From: Streptomyces phaeofaciens
Lineage (GTDB): Bacteria > Actinomycetota > Actinomycetes > Streptomycetales > Streptomycetaceae
DNA length: 64,000 nucleotides
Direction of reading: 5' to 3'
Assembly: GCF_014648915.1 (NCBI RefSeq)
Contig: NZ_BMSA01000005.1
Location: 291,744 to 355,743 of the forward strand
Each line of letters begins with the position of its first letter. The stretch's first letter is position 1. The notes beneath the pieces are model-generated. The model searched no databases. It was not told the origin of the DNA and was given only the letters and a program-made list of their open reading frames with translations. The translations under genes and the position numbers were made by a program. Below, one piece after another: positions 37,422 through 45,197 of the stretch.

Positions 37422-40400
37422 ATGCACGGCGGACGGCACAGCGCGCGGGCGCGGCGGCGCGTGGGGTTCGCCGTCTGCGCGACCGCGCTCCTGGCACTGG
37501 CGGGTGTCCTGCGGTGGTGGTGGGAGAACGCCGCCACCGCGGGGGTGCTGATCTCGGCGATCGGCGCGTTCGTGTCGGTGGTCGCGCTCGTGGCCGACAT
37601 CCTGCGCGGCGACGCCGACCCGCCCGCGCACTCGGCCGACCGGACCCGCCGGCGCGCCGCCGACGCCCTCGCCGAGGCGGTCCGTGAGCAGTGGGCGGCC
37701 GAGGCCCGGTTACGGCGGCTGCGGGACCCGGTGCCGCTCGATGTGCGCTGGGCGCCCGCGGACCGGCGGCTCGCCGATCACCCGGAGAACGTGCGGCGGC
37801 CCCGGCTGCCCGCGCCGCGCGAGTACCGGATCGAGGACATCGCCGGATCGTTCGCCGCGCTGTCCGGCCGCCGCCTGGTGGTGCTCGGCGGCCCGGGGTC
37901 CGGCAAGAGCGTGCTGGCGGTGCGGTTCGTCCTCGACCGGCTGGCCGCGCGCCGGCCGGGCGGCCCGGTGCCGGTGATCTTCCCGCTGGCGGGCTGGGAC
38001 CCGCACGCCGACGCACTGCGCGACTGGCTGGCGCACCGGCTCGCCGCCGAGTACCGGCCGCTGGCCGGGCCGGCCGACGACCGGCGCACCCTGGCCCGGG
38101 CCCTGCTCGACGCGGGACTCGTCCAGCCGGTGCTCGACGGCTTCGACGAACTGTCCCGGCAGGCCTACGGGCAGGCCGTACGGCGGATCAACGCCGAACT
38201 GGACGACGATCTGCCGCTGTTCCTCACCAGCCGCAGCGACGCCTGGACGACCGCCGTGGCCGAGGGCGACGTGCTCACCGCCGCCGAGGTGGTCCAGCTC
38301 CTCCCCCTCGACCTCGGGCAGGCGGCCGGCCATCTGGAGCGGACGGCGCGGCCGCTGCACCCGGCGGAGGACGAACCCGGCACGGTCTGGACACCGGTGC
38401 TGCGGGAACTCGCGCACCGCCCCGGGCACCCGCTGGCCCGGGCGCTCGCCACCCCGCTGACGGTGGCGCTGGCCCGCGCGGTCTACGGCGACACCTCCCG
38501 GGACCCGTCGGAGCTGCTCGACCCGGAACGGTTCCCGACGGCCGAGGCGGTCGAGGAACATCTGCTCGGCGCGTTCGTGCCGGCCGCGTTCGCGGACGCG
38601 GGGCCCCGGGCCACCTCGGACGCGGTGCGCCGGCTCACCCTGCTCGCCGCCGAGCTGCACCGGCGCGGCACGACCCGGCTGGCCTGGTGGGAACTGGAGT
38701 CGCTGCTGCCGCGCGCGCTGCGGGTGTACGCGCCGGGGCTGCTGTCGCTGGCCCTGCTGTCCGCGCTGACGCTGCCCGTCGCCCTGGCCCGGGCCACCCG
38801 TGATCTGGCGGGTGCCGAGGACACCGGGTCGCTGGTCGCCACGCTGGTGGGGCAGACGCTGGGGTTCGCGTTCGGGGTGATGTACCTGCTGCCCTCCGGC
38901 GAGGGCCGGCGCGGCCGGCGGTTCCTGGCCCGCCAGACCCTGGTGACGGCGTCGGCGAGCGCCCTGCTCTGGGCGGGCTTCGCCGCGGCGGACGATCTGC
39001 GCTTCGGGTTCCGGTTCGGCACCGTGACCGACGGTTGGCTGCCCGATCTGCTCGGCGGCTGTCTGTTCTCCCTCCTCTTCACCCTGTTCTTCGGCATCGC
39101 GGGACTGCCGCGGCGGCCGCTGCCGCTCGGGCTGCCCTGGAGCGGTGCCGCGGGGCGCGCGACGGCCCGGTTCTGCGGGGCGGTCCTGCTGCTGGGCGGG
39201 ACCGTGACGGCGGGCGCCGTGCCGCTGGGCTGGTCGGGCAACCCCTGGACCCTGCTGGTCGGCATCACCTGCGCGGGAGCGGGCGTGGCGCTGCGGGTGA
39301 GCGGTGGCCGTGGGGCCGGGCAGGACGACAGGCGGCCGCCCCGGGCGGGGCGGGTCGCCGGGCGCTTCGCGGCGGGCGCGCTGCGGGGCACCGCCGCCGC
39401 CCTGCTGATCGGGGTCACCACCTGTACGGCCTCGGGACTCGCCGCGGCCGGCACGACCCTGCTCACCTCGGACCACGTGCCGGCGGTCCCGGGCGCCGGC
39501 CCGCAGGGCTGGAGCTTCGCGGAGCGGCACGGCGTCAGATCGGCGGCCGGCGGCCGGCCGGTGCGGGGCATGCTGCTGTACCCGGGCGGCGGGGCGCGGC
39601 CGGTGGCCTATCCCGAGGGCGCGCAGCCGCCGGACTGCGACGTGCCCCTGTTGCGGGACCGCCGGTGCGTGCGGTTCGTGTCCCGGTACACGGTGTTCGA
39701 GTCCCGGGACGGCGCGGTCGTGGTGCGCCTGACCACGGGCGGTGCGGCTCCGACGACGGGTCACACGGCGACGGGCGGTACGGCGACCGCCGGTTCGACG
39801 ACCAGCGGTACGGCGACCGGCAGTACGGCGACCGGCGGCACGACGACGGTTGCCCACGCGGCGAACCTGCGGTCCGTGCTGCCGGAACGGGCCCGTGCCT
39901 GGCTCACCGAGGGGACGGCCTCGGGGTTCCTCGCGCGGTTCCTGCCGCCGTTCGTGGGGGCCGGGGTGCTGATCGGTGTGGTCGGCGGATGCGTGTGCGG
40001 GGTGTACCGCGCCCTGAGCGTGCCCTCGGACGTCATACGGGCCACGAGTCCCGGCACCTCGCTGCGCACCGACCGGACGGCGGCCGTCACCCGCGGCGCC
40101 ATGGTCGCGCTGCTGGTGGCGTTCGTGTGCGTGCCGGTGTTGGCGCTGCCGGGCGACCGGGGCGGGCTCGCGCACATCGGCACCCAGCTGTGGCTGCCGC
40201 TGGGCACGGCGGCGCTCGCGCTGAGCGCCTGGGGGCGCTTCACGGTCGCCCGGTTCTGGCTCGCGGCGACCGGCCGGATGCCGTGGCGGCTGATGTCGTT
40301 CCTGGCGGACGCCCACCGCCGGGGTGTGCTGCGGCAGACCGGGGCCTCGTTCGAGTTCCGGCACGTACGCCTCCAGGCGCACCTCGCGGGCGAGGCGAGC

Positions 40401-40454
40401 GGTGATCCGGCGGATGCCGCGTTGTCGCTGCCGGACGCCTCCCTGGACGTGTGA
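37422..40454 (+). CDS. Membrane-embedded NACHT-type NTPase
   Basis: The 1010-residue protein has two N-terminal membrane segments (about 14-60), a soluble region, then a NACHT/STAND-like ATPase. Walker A is GGPGSGKS at 156-163, Walker B VLDGFDEL at 237-244, and the sensor-like LPLFLTSRSDAW follows. From about residue 430 there are many hydrophobic segments, interrupted by a Thr/Gly-rich stretch at about 770-810 encoded by a 15-base repeat. Residue 97 is a TTA leucine codon (37710-37712), rare in Streptomyces and dependent on the bldA tRNA. The start is ATG at 37422 behind GGGGG. Function unknown; some NACHT proteins act in phage defence, but no effector domain is recognised here. Confidence 0.85.
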   Translation: MHGGRHSARARRRVGFAVCATALLALAGVLRWWWENAATAGVLISAIGAFVSVVALVADILRGDADPPAHSADRTRRRAADALAEAVREQWAAEARLRRLRDPVPLDVRWAPADRRLADHPENVRRPRLPAPREYRIEDIAGSFAALSGRRLVVLGGPGSGKSVLAVRFVLDRLAARRPGGPVPVIFPLAGWDPHADALRDWLAHRLAAEYRPLAGPADDRRTLARALLDAGLVQPVLDGFDELSRQAYGQAVRRINAELDDDLPLFLTSRSDAWTTAVAEGDVLTAAEVVQLLPLDLGQAAGHLERTARPLHPAEDEPGTVWTPVLRELAHRPGHPLARALATPLTVALARAVYGDTSRDPSELLDPERFPTAEAVEEHLLGAFVPAAFADAGPRATSDAVRRLTLLAAELHRRGTTRLAWWELESLLPRALRVYAPGLLSLALLSALTLPVALARATRDLAGAEDTGSLVATLVGQTLGFAFGVMYLLPSGEGRRGRRFLARQTLVTASASALLWAGFAAADDLRFGFRFGTVTDGWLPDLLGGCLFSLLFTLFFGIAGLPRRPLPLGLPWSGAAGRATARFCGAVLLLGGTVTAGAVPLGWSGNPWTLLVGITCAGAGVALRVSGGRGAGQDDRRPPRAGRVAGRFAAGALRGTAAALLIGVTTCTASGLAAAGTTLLTSDHVPAVPGAGPQGWSFAERHGVRSAAGGRPVRGMLLYPGGGARPVAYPEGAQPPDCDVPLLRDRRCVRFVSRYTVFESRDGAVVVRLTTGGAAPTTGHTATGGTATAGSTTSGTATGSTATGGTTTVAHAANLRSVLPERARAWLTEGTASGFLARFLPPFVGAGVLIGVVGGCVCGVYRALSVPSDVIRATSPGTSLRTDRTAAVTRGAMVALLVAFVCVPVLALPGDRGGLAHIGTQLWLPLGTAALALSAWGRFTVARFWLAATGRMPWRLMSFLADAHRRGVLRQTGASFEFRHVRLQAHLAGEASGDPADAALSLPDASLDV
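39745..39850 (+). repeat. Degenerate 15-base tandem repeat in the NACHT gene
   Basis: Imperfect copies of a GGCGGTACGGCGACC-like unit encode a run of Thr, Gly, Ala and Ser. The region probably forms a flexible extracytoplasmic loop and may vary in length between strains. Confidence 0.6.
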
Positions 40455-40592
40455 GCGCCGACCGGGCGGATCCCGGCGAGCGGCGTGGCGGGACGCGTTC
40501 GCGGCCCGGCGGCGGGGCCCTGAAAGGCAATGGACATCACATCTCGCCATGTGGGACAACACTCTTCCCGAAGTCGGTGTACACCACATCCG

Positions 40593-40606
40593 GAGTTACC
40601 ATCACG
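40593..40606 (+). promoter_or_regulatory. Motif shared by the two sulfur-salvage operons (mtnD copy)
   Basis: GAGTTACCATCACG matches GTGTTACAGTCACG at 43884-43897 at 11 of 14 positions. The TACCAT/TACAGT core fits a -10 hexamer (TAnnnT). The site is 114-127 bases upstream of the mtnD start. It could be a common promoter or operator. Confidence 0.45.
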
Positions 40607-40719
40607 GAACCGGCACCCGCCCCCGGCGCCGCGCGGCCGAGTGACGTCCATCCACCGGCGACGCGCATCCACCGCCGGCCCCACCTCACCTCTCCTTCCA
40701 GACTGCTGGAGTTGTTTCC

Positions 40720-41319
40720 ATGACGCTGCTGACGACCTGGTCCGAGTCCGGCCCGGAGACCCTGGTCCGCCGCACCTGTGACCCCGCCGAGATCGCCGAG
40801 GCCCTGAAGCCGCTGGGCGTGCGCTTCGAGCAGTGGCCGGTCCGTGAGGACGTCCCCTTCGACGCCGACAGCGCGACCGTGTTCGCCGCGTACGGCCCGG
40901 AGATCGACAAGCTGAACGCCGAGGAGGGCTTCAGCACCGTCGACGTCCTCGGTCTGCACCCCAGCGACGACCCGGAGTTCCCCGCGAAGGCGAAGGCGGC
41001 CCGCGAGAAGTTCCTCCAGGAGCACACCCACGACGATGACGACGAGGTCCGCTTCTTCGTCTCCGGCTCCGGCATCTTCTATCTGCACGTGAACGGCGAG
41101 GTGCACGCGGTCCTCTGCGAGAAGGGCGACCTGCTGGGCGTCCCGCGCGGCACCACCCACTGGTTCGACATGGGCACGAAGCCCTCCTTCACCGCGATCC
41201 GCTTCTTCCACGAGGAGGACGGCTGGATCGGCACCTTCACCGGCTCCCCCATCGCCTCGCGCTTCCCGGACTACGACACGATCGCGGCCGGCTTCGAGGC
41301 CGACAGGACCGCCGCGTGA
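40720..41319 (+). CDS. mtnD: Acireductone dioxygenase MtnD
   Basis: MtnD oxidises the acireductone of the methionine salvage pathway to 2-keto-4-methylthiobutyrate and formate (iron form). The 199-residue cupin has ligands His102, His104 and Glu109 in [11 protein letters not shown] and His147 in GTTHWFDMG. The start is ATG at 40720 with GGAG about nine bases upstream. Its stop overlaps the mtnC start by four bases and mtnC overlaps mtnB likewise, so the three are translationally coupled. The metal determines product; which metal is used cannot be told from sequence. Confidence 0.95.
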   Translation: MTLLTTWSESGPETLVRRTCDPAEIAEALKPLGVRFEQWPVREDVPFDADSATVFAAYGPEIDKLNAEEGFSTVDVLGLHPSDDPEFPAKAKAAREKFLQEHTHDDDDEVRFFVSGSGIFYLHVNGEVHAVLCEKGDLLGVPRGTTHWFDMGTKPSFTAIRFFHEEDGWIGTFTGSPIASRFPDYDTIAAGFEADRTAA

Positions 41320-42068
41320 GCCAGCGCACCCTGACGTTCGCCGTGGACGCCGTGGTGCTCGACATCGAGGGCACCACGAGCGCCACGGGCTTCGTCGTGG
41401 ACGTGCTGTACCCGTACTCGCGCGCCCGTTTCGCCGAACTGCTCACCGAGCGCGCCGCCGAACCCGCGGTGTCGCGCGCGATCGCCCAGGTGCGGGAGCT
41501 GTCCGGGGAGCCGGACGCCGACGCGGCCGCGGTCGAGAAGACGCTGAACGCCTGGCTGGACGACGACCGCAAGGCGACGCCGCTGAAGACCCTTCAGGGC
41601 ATCGTCTGGGCGGAGGGCTTCGCGCGCGGCGACCTCGTCTCGCACTTCTACGACGACGTCGTACCGGCCCTGCGCGCCTGGCACGCGGCCGGCGTACGGC
41701 TGTACGTCTATTCGTCCGGATCGGTGGCGGCGCAGCGGGCCTGGTTCACCAGCAGCCCGCAGGGCGACCTCACCCCGCTCGTGTCGGGTCTGTACGACAC
41801 CGAGAACGCGGGTCCCAAGCAGGAGCCGGCGTCGTACCGCCGGATCGCGGAGTCGACCGGCGTCGAGGGTGGGCGCCTGCTCTTCCTCTCCGACCGGCCG
41901 GGCGAACTCGACGCGGCCCGCGAGGCCGGCTGGCACGCCGTGGGGATCCGGCGGCCCGGGGAGCCGTACTCCGCGCAGGCCGTCGAGGGTCACCCGCAGG
42001 CGGCGACGTTCGACGAGATCACCCTCAGCACCACCGGCACTACCAGTACCACCGGGAGCACCGCATGA
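41316..42068 (+). CDS. mtnC: Enolase-phosphatase MtnC
   Basis: MtnC is a HAD-family bifunctional enzyme that enolises and dephosphorylates 2,3-diketo-5-methylthiopentyl-1-phosphate to the acireductone. The 250-residue protein has the family motif [25 protein letters not shown] (Asp and Glu of DIEG), motif [17 protein letters not shown], Lys in [13 protein letters not shown] and motif [14 protein letters not shown]. The start is GTG at 41316 within the stop of mtnD. The C-terminal tail is Thr/Ser-rich ([10 protein letters not shown]). Coupled to mtnB by an ATGA overlap. Confidence 0.95.
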   Translation: MSQRTLTFAVDAVVLDIEGTTSATGFVVDVLYPYSRARFAELLTERAAEPAVSRAIAQVRELSGEPDADAAAVEKTLNAWLDDDRKATPLKTLQGIVWAEGFARGDLVSHFYDDVVPALRAWHAAGVRLYVYSSGSVAAQRAWFTSSPQGDLTPLVSGLYDTENAGPKQEPASYRRIAESTGVEGGRLLFLSDRPGELDAAREAGWHAVGIRRPGEPYSAQAVEGHPQAATFDEITLSTTGTTSTTGSTA

Positions 42069-42673
42069 CCGCCGAGATCAACGCACTCGACCTGGAGGAG
42101 GCGGGCGCGGTCCTGGCCGCCGAGTCCGCCCGCTTCGCCTCCTTCGGCTGGATGCGCGGCACGTCCGGCAATCTGTCGGTCGTCCTGTCCCGCGAGCCGC
42201 TGCGCCTCGCGGTCACCGCGAGCGGCCACGACAAGGGCGAACTGACGCCCGCGGACGTGGTACTGGTGGACGGTCAGGGCGCGGCGCTGCGCGGCGGGAA
42301 GCCGTCCGCCGAGGCCGAACTGCACGCGCGCGTGGCCGCGTTGACCGGTGCGGGCGCGGTGGTGCACGTCCACACGGTGGCGTCCGTGGCCCTGGGCCAC
42401 CGCCACCCGGGCGGGATCGTCTTCCGGGATCTGGAGATGCTCAAGGGCGTCGGCCAGCCCGCGCACGACGTCGAGGTGACCCTGCCGGTCATCGCCAACA
42501 GCCAGGACATGAAGGTGCTCGGCGATCGCCTGGAGGCGGCCCGCGAGCCCCGGATGCCGGCGGTGGTCGTGGCGGGCCACGGGCTGTACGTCTGGGGCGA
42601 CAGCCCGCGCCGGGCCCGCCATCACACCGAGGTGGTCGAGTGGCTGCTGGAGCTGGAACTGACCCGGCGCTGA
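42065..42673 (+). CDS. mtnB: Methylthioribulose-1-phosphate dehydratase MtnB
   Basis: MtnB removes water from 5-methylthioribulose 1-phosphate. The 202-residue protein is a class-II aldolase-type zinc enzyme: GWMRGTSGNLSVVLS binds the phosphate end, HVHTVASVALGHRH carries the zinc His pair, and VVVAGHGLYVWGDS gives the third His. It is the last of the mtnD-mtnC-mtnB run and ends before a 20-base-pair bidirectional terminator that it shares with convergent mtnA. Confidence 0.93.
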   Translation: MTAEINALDLEEAGAVLAAESARFASFGWMRGTSGNLSVVLSREPLRLAVTASGHDKGELTPADVVLVDGQGAALRGGKPSAEAELHARVAALTGAGAVVHVHTVASVALGHRHPGGIVFRDLEMLKGVGQPAHDVEVTLPVIANSQDMKVLGDRLEAAREPRMPAVVVAGHGLYVWGDSPRRARHHTEVVEWLLELELTRR

Positions 42674-42684
42674 GCCGGGCGGGT

Positions 42685-42727
42685 ACGAGGAGGGGGCGCC
42701 GGTCGCGGACCGGCGCCCCCTCCTCGT
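42685..42727. terminator. Bidirectional terminator between mtnB and mtnA
   Basis: Perfect 20-base arms (42685-42704 and 42708-42727, beginning ACGAGGAGGGGGCGCCGG) enclose a three-base loop. It lies between two convergent genes of the same pathway. Confidence 0.88.
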
Positions 42728-42746
42728 GCGCTCCGCGCGAGAGGCC

Positions 42747-43778
42747 CTACTTCAGGCGCTCCCCGGGGAGTTCGCCCGCGGAGACCTCCAGCACTCCGCG
42801 CTCGGTGACCAGCCCGGTCACCAGGCGCCCCGGCGTGACGTCGAACGCCGGGTTGTGGCCGCGCGAGGCGGCGGGCGCCGTGCGGACGCCGGCCCACTCC
42901 AGCACCTCGTCCTCGCCGCGGAGTTCGATGTGGATGGCGTCCCCGTCGGGCGTGGCCAGGTCGACCGTGGTGGTCGGCGCGGCGACCAGGAACGGGATGC
43001 CCGCGTCGGCGCAGGCGAGGGCGACGCCCACGGTGCCGACCTTGTTGGCGGTGTCGCCGTTGGCCGCTATCCGGTCGGCGCCGACGACCGCCGCGTCGAC
43101 CTGGCCGCGCAGGATGGTGCCGGCGGCGGCCCCGTCGACCTGGACGTAGTGCGGGATGCCCTCCTGGACCAGCTCCCAGGCGGTCAGCCGCGAGCCCTGG
43201 AGCAGCGGGCGGGTCTCGTCGGCGTAGACGACCTCCACCCGTCCGCGCGCGTGGAGTTCGCGGACGACGCCGAGGGCGGTGCCCCAGCCCGCGGTCGCGA
43301 GGGCGCCGGTGTTGCAGTGGGTGAGGATCCGCAGCGGCCGGTCCTCGCCGACCCTCTTGAGCAGCCAGTCCGCGCCGAACGCGGCCATCGCCCGGTTGGC
43401 CTCGACGTCCTCGCGCTGGACGGCGGCCGCCTCCTCCAGCACCGCGTCCAGCCCCTTGCCGAAGCGGGTCATGACCCGGTCCACGCAGACCATGAGGTTG
43501 ACGGCGGTGGGCCGTGCCTCGCGGATCCGGGCGACGGCGGCGCGCACCTCGGCCTCGGTCCAGCCCTCCCGTTCGCCCTGGAGCAGCGCGATCGCCACGC
43601 CGTAGGCGCCGGCCGCGCCGATCGCGGGGGCGCCGCGCACCACGAGCCGCCGGATCGCGTCCACCAAGCCATCCACATCGTGGACATCGACGGTCTCGGT
43701 GCGGTGCGGGAGGGCGGTCTGGTCGATCAGCGCGAGGCCGGTTCCGGTCCACTCGACGGCGCGCAGTTCCTGGGACAT
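42747..43778 (-). CDS. mtnA: Methylthioribose-1-phosphate isomerase MtnA
   Basis: MtnA converts the aldose 5-methylthioribose 1-phosphate to the ketose. The 343-residue protein is of the eIF2B-like family and shows RGAPAIGAAGAYGVAIAL, the catalytic Cys in ILTHCNTGALATAGWGTALG, ADETRPLLQGSRLTAWEL, and the catalytic Asp in VGADRIAANGDTANKVGT. The start is ATG at 43778 behind AGGAG. It is convergent with mtnB and divergent from the transport/deaminase operon, so it sits between the two arms of the pathway. A 13-base palindrome lies 26 bases upstream. Confidence 0.95.
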   Translation of the reverse strand: MSQELRAVEWTGTGLALIDQTALPHRTETVDVHDVDGLVDAIRRLVVRGAPAIGAAGAYGVAIALLQGEREGWTEAEVRAAVARIREARPTAVNLMVCVDRVMTRFGKGLDAVLEEAAAVQREDVEANRAMAAFGADWLLKRVGEDRPLRILTHCNTGALATAGWGTALGVVRELHARGRVEVVYADETRPLLQGSRLTAWELVQEGIPHYVQVDGAAAGTILRGQVDAAVVGADRIAANGDTANKVGTVGVALACADAGIPFLVAAPTTTVDLATPDGDAIHIELRGEDEVLEWAGVRTAPAASRGHNPAFDVTPGRLVTGLVTERGVLEVSAGELPGERLK

Positions 43779-43803
43779 AACGGGACACTCCTGATGTTCC
43801 GAT

Positions 43804-43816
43804 GGTGTCCGACACC
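43804..43816. promoter_or_regulatory. Palindrome upstream of mtnA
   Basis: GGTGTC-C-GACACC is a perfect inverted repeat centred 32 bases upstream of mtnA. Its GT-N3-AC core is compatible with a GntR/FadR-type operator, and a FadR-type regulator is encoded at 50795. That link is a guess. Confidence 0.4.
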
Positions 43817-43883
43817 GTACATGACCTCGAAGAACCCTGAGCGAACCATAGTTCGAGACGGGCGGGCGGCTGTCCGGAAATGA

Positions 43884-43897
43884 GTGTTACAGTCACG
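43884..43897 (+). promoter_or_regulatory. Motif shared by the two sulfur-salvage operons (leader copy)
   Basis: GTGTTACAGTCACG is the partner of the motif upstream of mtnD. It lies 59-72 bases before the leader ORF and directly before the 21-base tandem repeat. TACAGT could be the -10 hexamer. Confidence 0.45.
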
Positions 43898-43899
43898 CA

Positions 43900-43941
43900 C
43901 CTGCATCCCGCAGGGCGAAACCTGTATCCCGCAGGGCGAGA
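43900..43941 (+). repeat. Two 21-base tandem repeats before the leader ORF
   Basis: Two adjacent copies of CCTGYATCCCGCAGGGCGA plus two bases agree at 19 of 21 positions. Each contains the small inverted repeat CCTGC-ATCCC-GCAGG (one arm base changed in copy 2). If the promoter guess is right they lie in the 5' leader or at +1. They could be a tandem operator or two RNA hairpins. Confidence 0.6.
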
Positions 43942-43955
43942 CGAAGGGGGAGATC

Positions 43956-44024
43956 ATGCCGCTGCTCACCATGCGCCGCTTCCTCGACTTCGGCCGATGC
44001 GCCGCCGACGGCTGTCGTAGCTGA
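43956..44024 (+). CDS. Putative 22-residue leader peptide
   Basis: The ORF reads MPLLTMRRFLDFGRCAADGC and then Arg-Ser before TGA. A strong ribosome site (GAAGGGGGA) precedes the ATG by four bases. The pattern T-x-R-R-x-(L/V)-D-(F/L)-x-R followed by Ala and a late Cys resembles the short leader peptides found upstream of sulfur-assimilation genes in Streptomyces and mycobacteria, where cysteine codons sense Cys-tRNA supply. Codons 15 and 20 are Cys. It lies 120 bases upstream of the BMP-type transporter gene. A regulatory rather than structural role is inferred. Confidence 0.6.
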   Translation: MPLLTMRRFLDFGRCAADGCRS

Positions 44025-44144
44025 GCCCGTCCCCCTCGGCCCGGCCGACGGCCGTCCCGCACCGCCCTCCCGCACGCAGTCCACCCCACCCTCTCCTCGT
44101 GCTCACCGTCGAGCGCGCCCCCCGGCATACCCGGAAGGTCCCCG

Positions 44145-45197
44145 ATGCACCGCAGAAACCGCCGCTCCCTCCAGGTCGCCGCCCTCGCGGCCGGCACCGC
44201 GCTCCTCGCCACCGCCTGCAACGCCGCCGCGAAGCAGGACGACACCACGGCGGCCACCGGCGGCAGCGGGAAGTCCTTCACCCTCGTCACCCCGGACGCC
44301 GTCGGGCAGAACGAGTTCCTGAAGCTCGCCGTCAGCGGCATCGAGAGCGCGGCGAAGCGGCACGACGGGACGCGGAAGGTCTACGAGTCCACGGACACCG
44401 CCTCCCAGCAGCAGAACGTGCAGGCCGCGGTGGACGCGGCGCCGGACGTGATCGTGCTGGTCGGCTTCGAGTTCGCCGACATCGTCGCCCAGCAGGCGCA
44501 GAAGCACCCGAAGCAGCAGTTCCTGATCGTCGACGCCTGCACCACGAAGACGTACGACAACGTCAGTTGCGCGGTCTTCCGCGAGCACGAGGGCGTCTAC
44601 CTCGCGGGTGCCGAGGCGGGCCTGCTGAGCAAGTCCGGCAAGGTCGGCGCGGTGGACGTGCTCGACACGCCCCAGTTCCGCCGCTACAGCGACCCGTTCG
44701 CGGCCGGCGCCCGGAAGGTCGCCGCCAAGACGGAGACGTCGACCCGCTTCGTCGGCGGCCAGTCCCCGTTCGACGACTCGGCCCGCGCCAAGGAGCAGGC
44801 GAACACCCTGCTCTCCAAGGGCTACGACCAGATCATGGCGGCCGCCGCGGCCGGCAACTACGGCGTCTTCGAGGCCGCCGAGGCCAAGGGCGCGTACGCG
44901 TACGGCGTGGACGTCAACCAGTGCACCTCGGCGCCCGGCACGGTCGTCGACAACGTGGTCAAGCGCACGGACGTCGCCGTCGAGAAGGGCATCGAGTCGG
45001 TCCTCGCCGGCACGACGGGCACCACCGTCTCGTACGGCCTGAAGGAGGGCGGCATCAGCCTGACCGGTCTGGAGGACGGCGTCGACTCGTCGAAGTGCGT
45101 GATCGCCGACCACAAGGACGTCCTGGCGAAGGTCGAGGCGCTGCGCGACCAGATCGTGTCCGGAGAGCTGACGGTCGATGACCCCGCCGCGAGCTGA
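44145..45197 (+). CDS. BMP-family nucleoside-binding lipoprotein of an ABC importer
   Basis: The 350-residue precursor has a basic start, hydrophobic core and lipobox LLATAC with Cys25. The mature protein is of the BMP/TmpC/PnrA family of purine-nucleoside-binding proteins: SFTLVTPDAVGQNEFLKLAVSGIESA, APDVIVLVGFEFADIVAQQAQKHPKQQF, HEGVYLAGAEAGLLSKSGKVGAVD. It is first of a tightly packed operon of transporter, phosphorylase and deaminase, so its likely ligand is MTA or a related 5'-deoxynucleoside. The 3' end overlaps the ATPase gene by 20 bases. It has its own leader region with a 22-codon ORF. Confidence 0.93.
   Translation: MHRRNRRSLQVAALAAGTALLATACNAAAKQDDTTAATGGSGKSFTLVTPDAVGQNEFLKLAVSGIESAAKRHDGTRKVYESTDTASQQQNVQAAVDAAPDVIVLVGFEFADIVAQQAQKHPKQQFLIVDACTTKTYDNVSCAVFREHEGVYLAGAEAGLLSKSGKVGAVDVLDTPQFRRYSDPFAAGARKVAAKTETSTRFVGGQSPFDDSARAKEQANTLLSKGYDQIMAAAAAGNYGVFEAAEAKGAYAYGVDVNQCTSAPGTVVDNVVKRTDVAVEKGIESVLAGTTGTTVSYGLKEGGISLTGLEDGVDSSKCVIADHKDVLAKVEALRDQIVSGELTVDDPAAS

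Noticed and set aside
37710..40589. A 959-codon open frame on the minus strand
   Set aside because: It is antisense to the NACHT gene, rich in Arg/Pro/Gly with no motif.
40455..40719. SAM-type riboswitch upstream of mtnD
   Set aside because: No conserved SAM-II or SAM-IV core could be matched in the 265-base leader region.
43900..43941. A CRISPR array
   Set aside because: There are only two abutting repeat units without spacers, and no cas genes are present.
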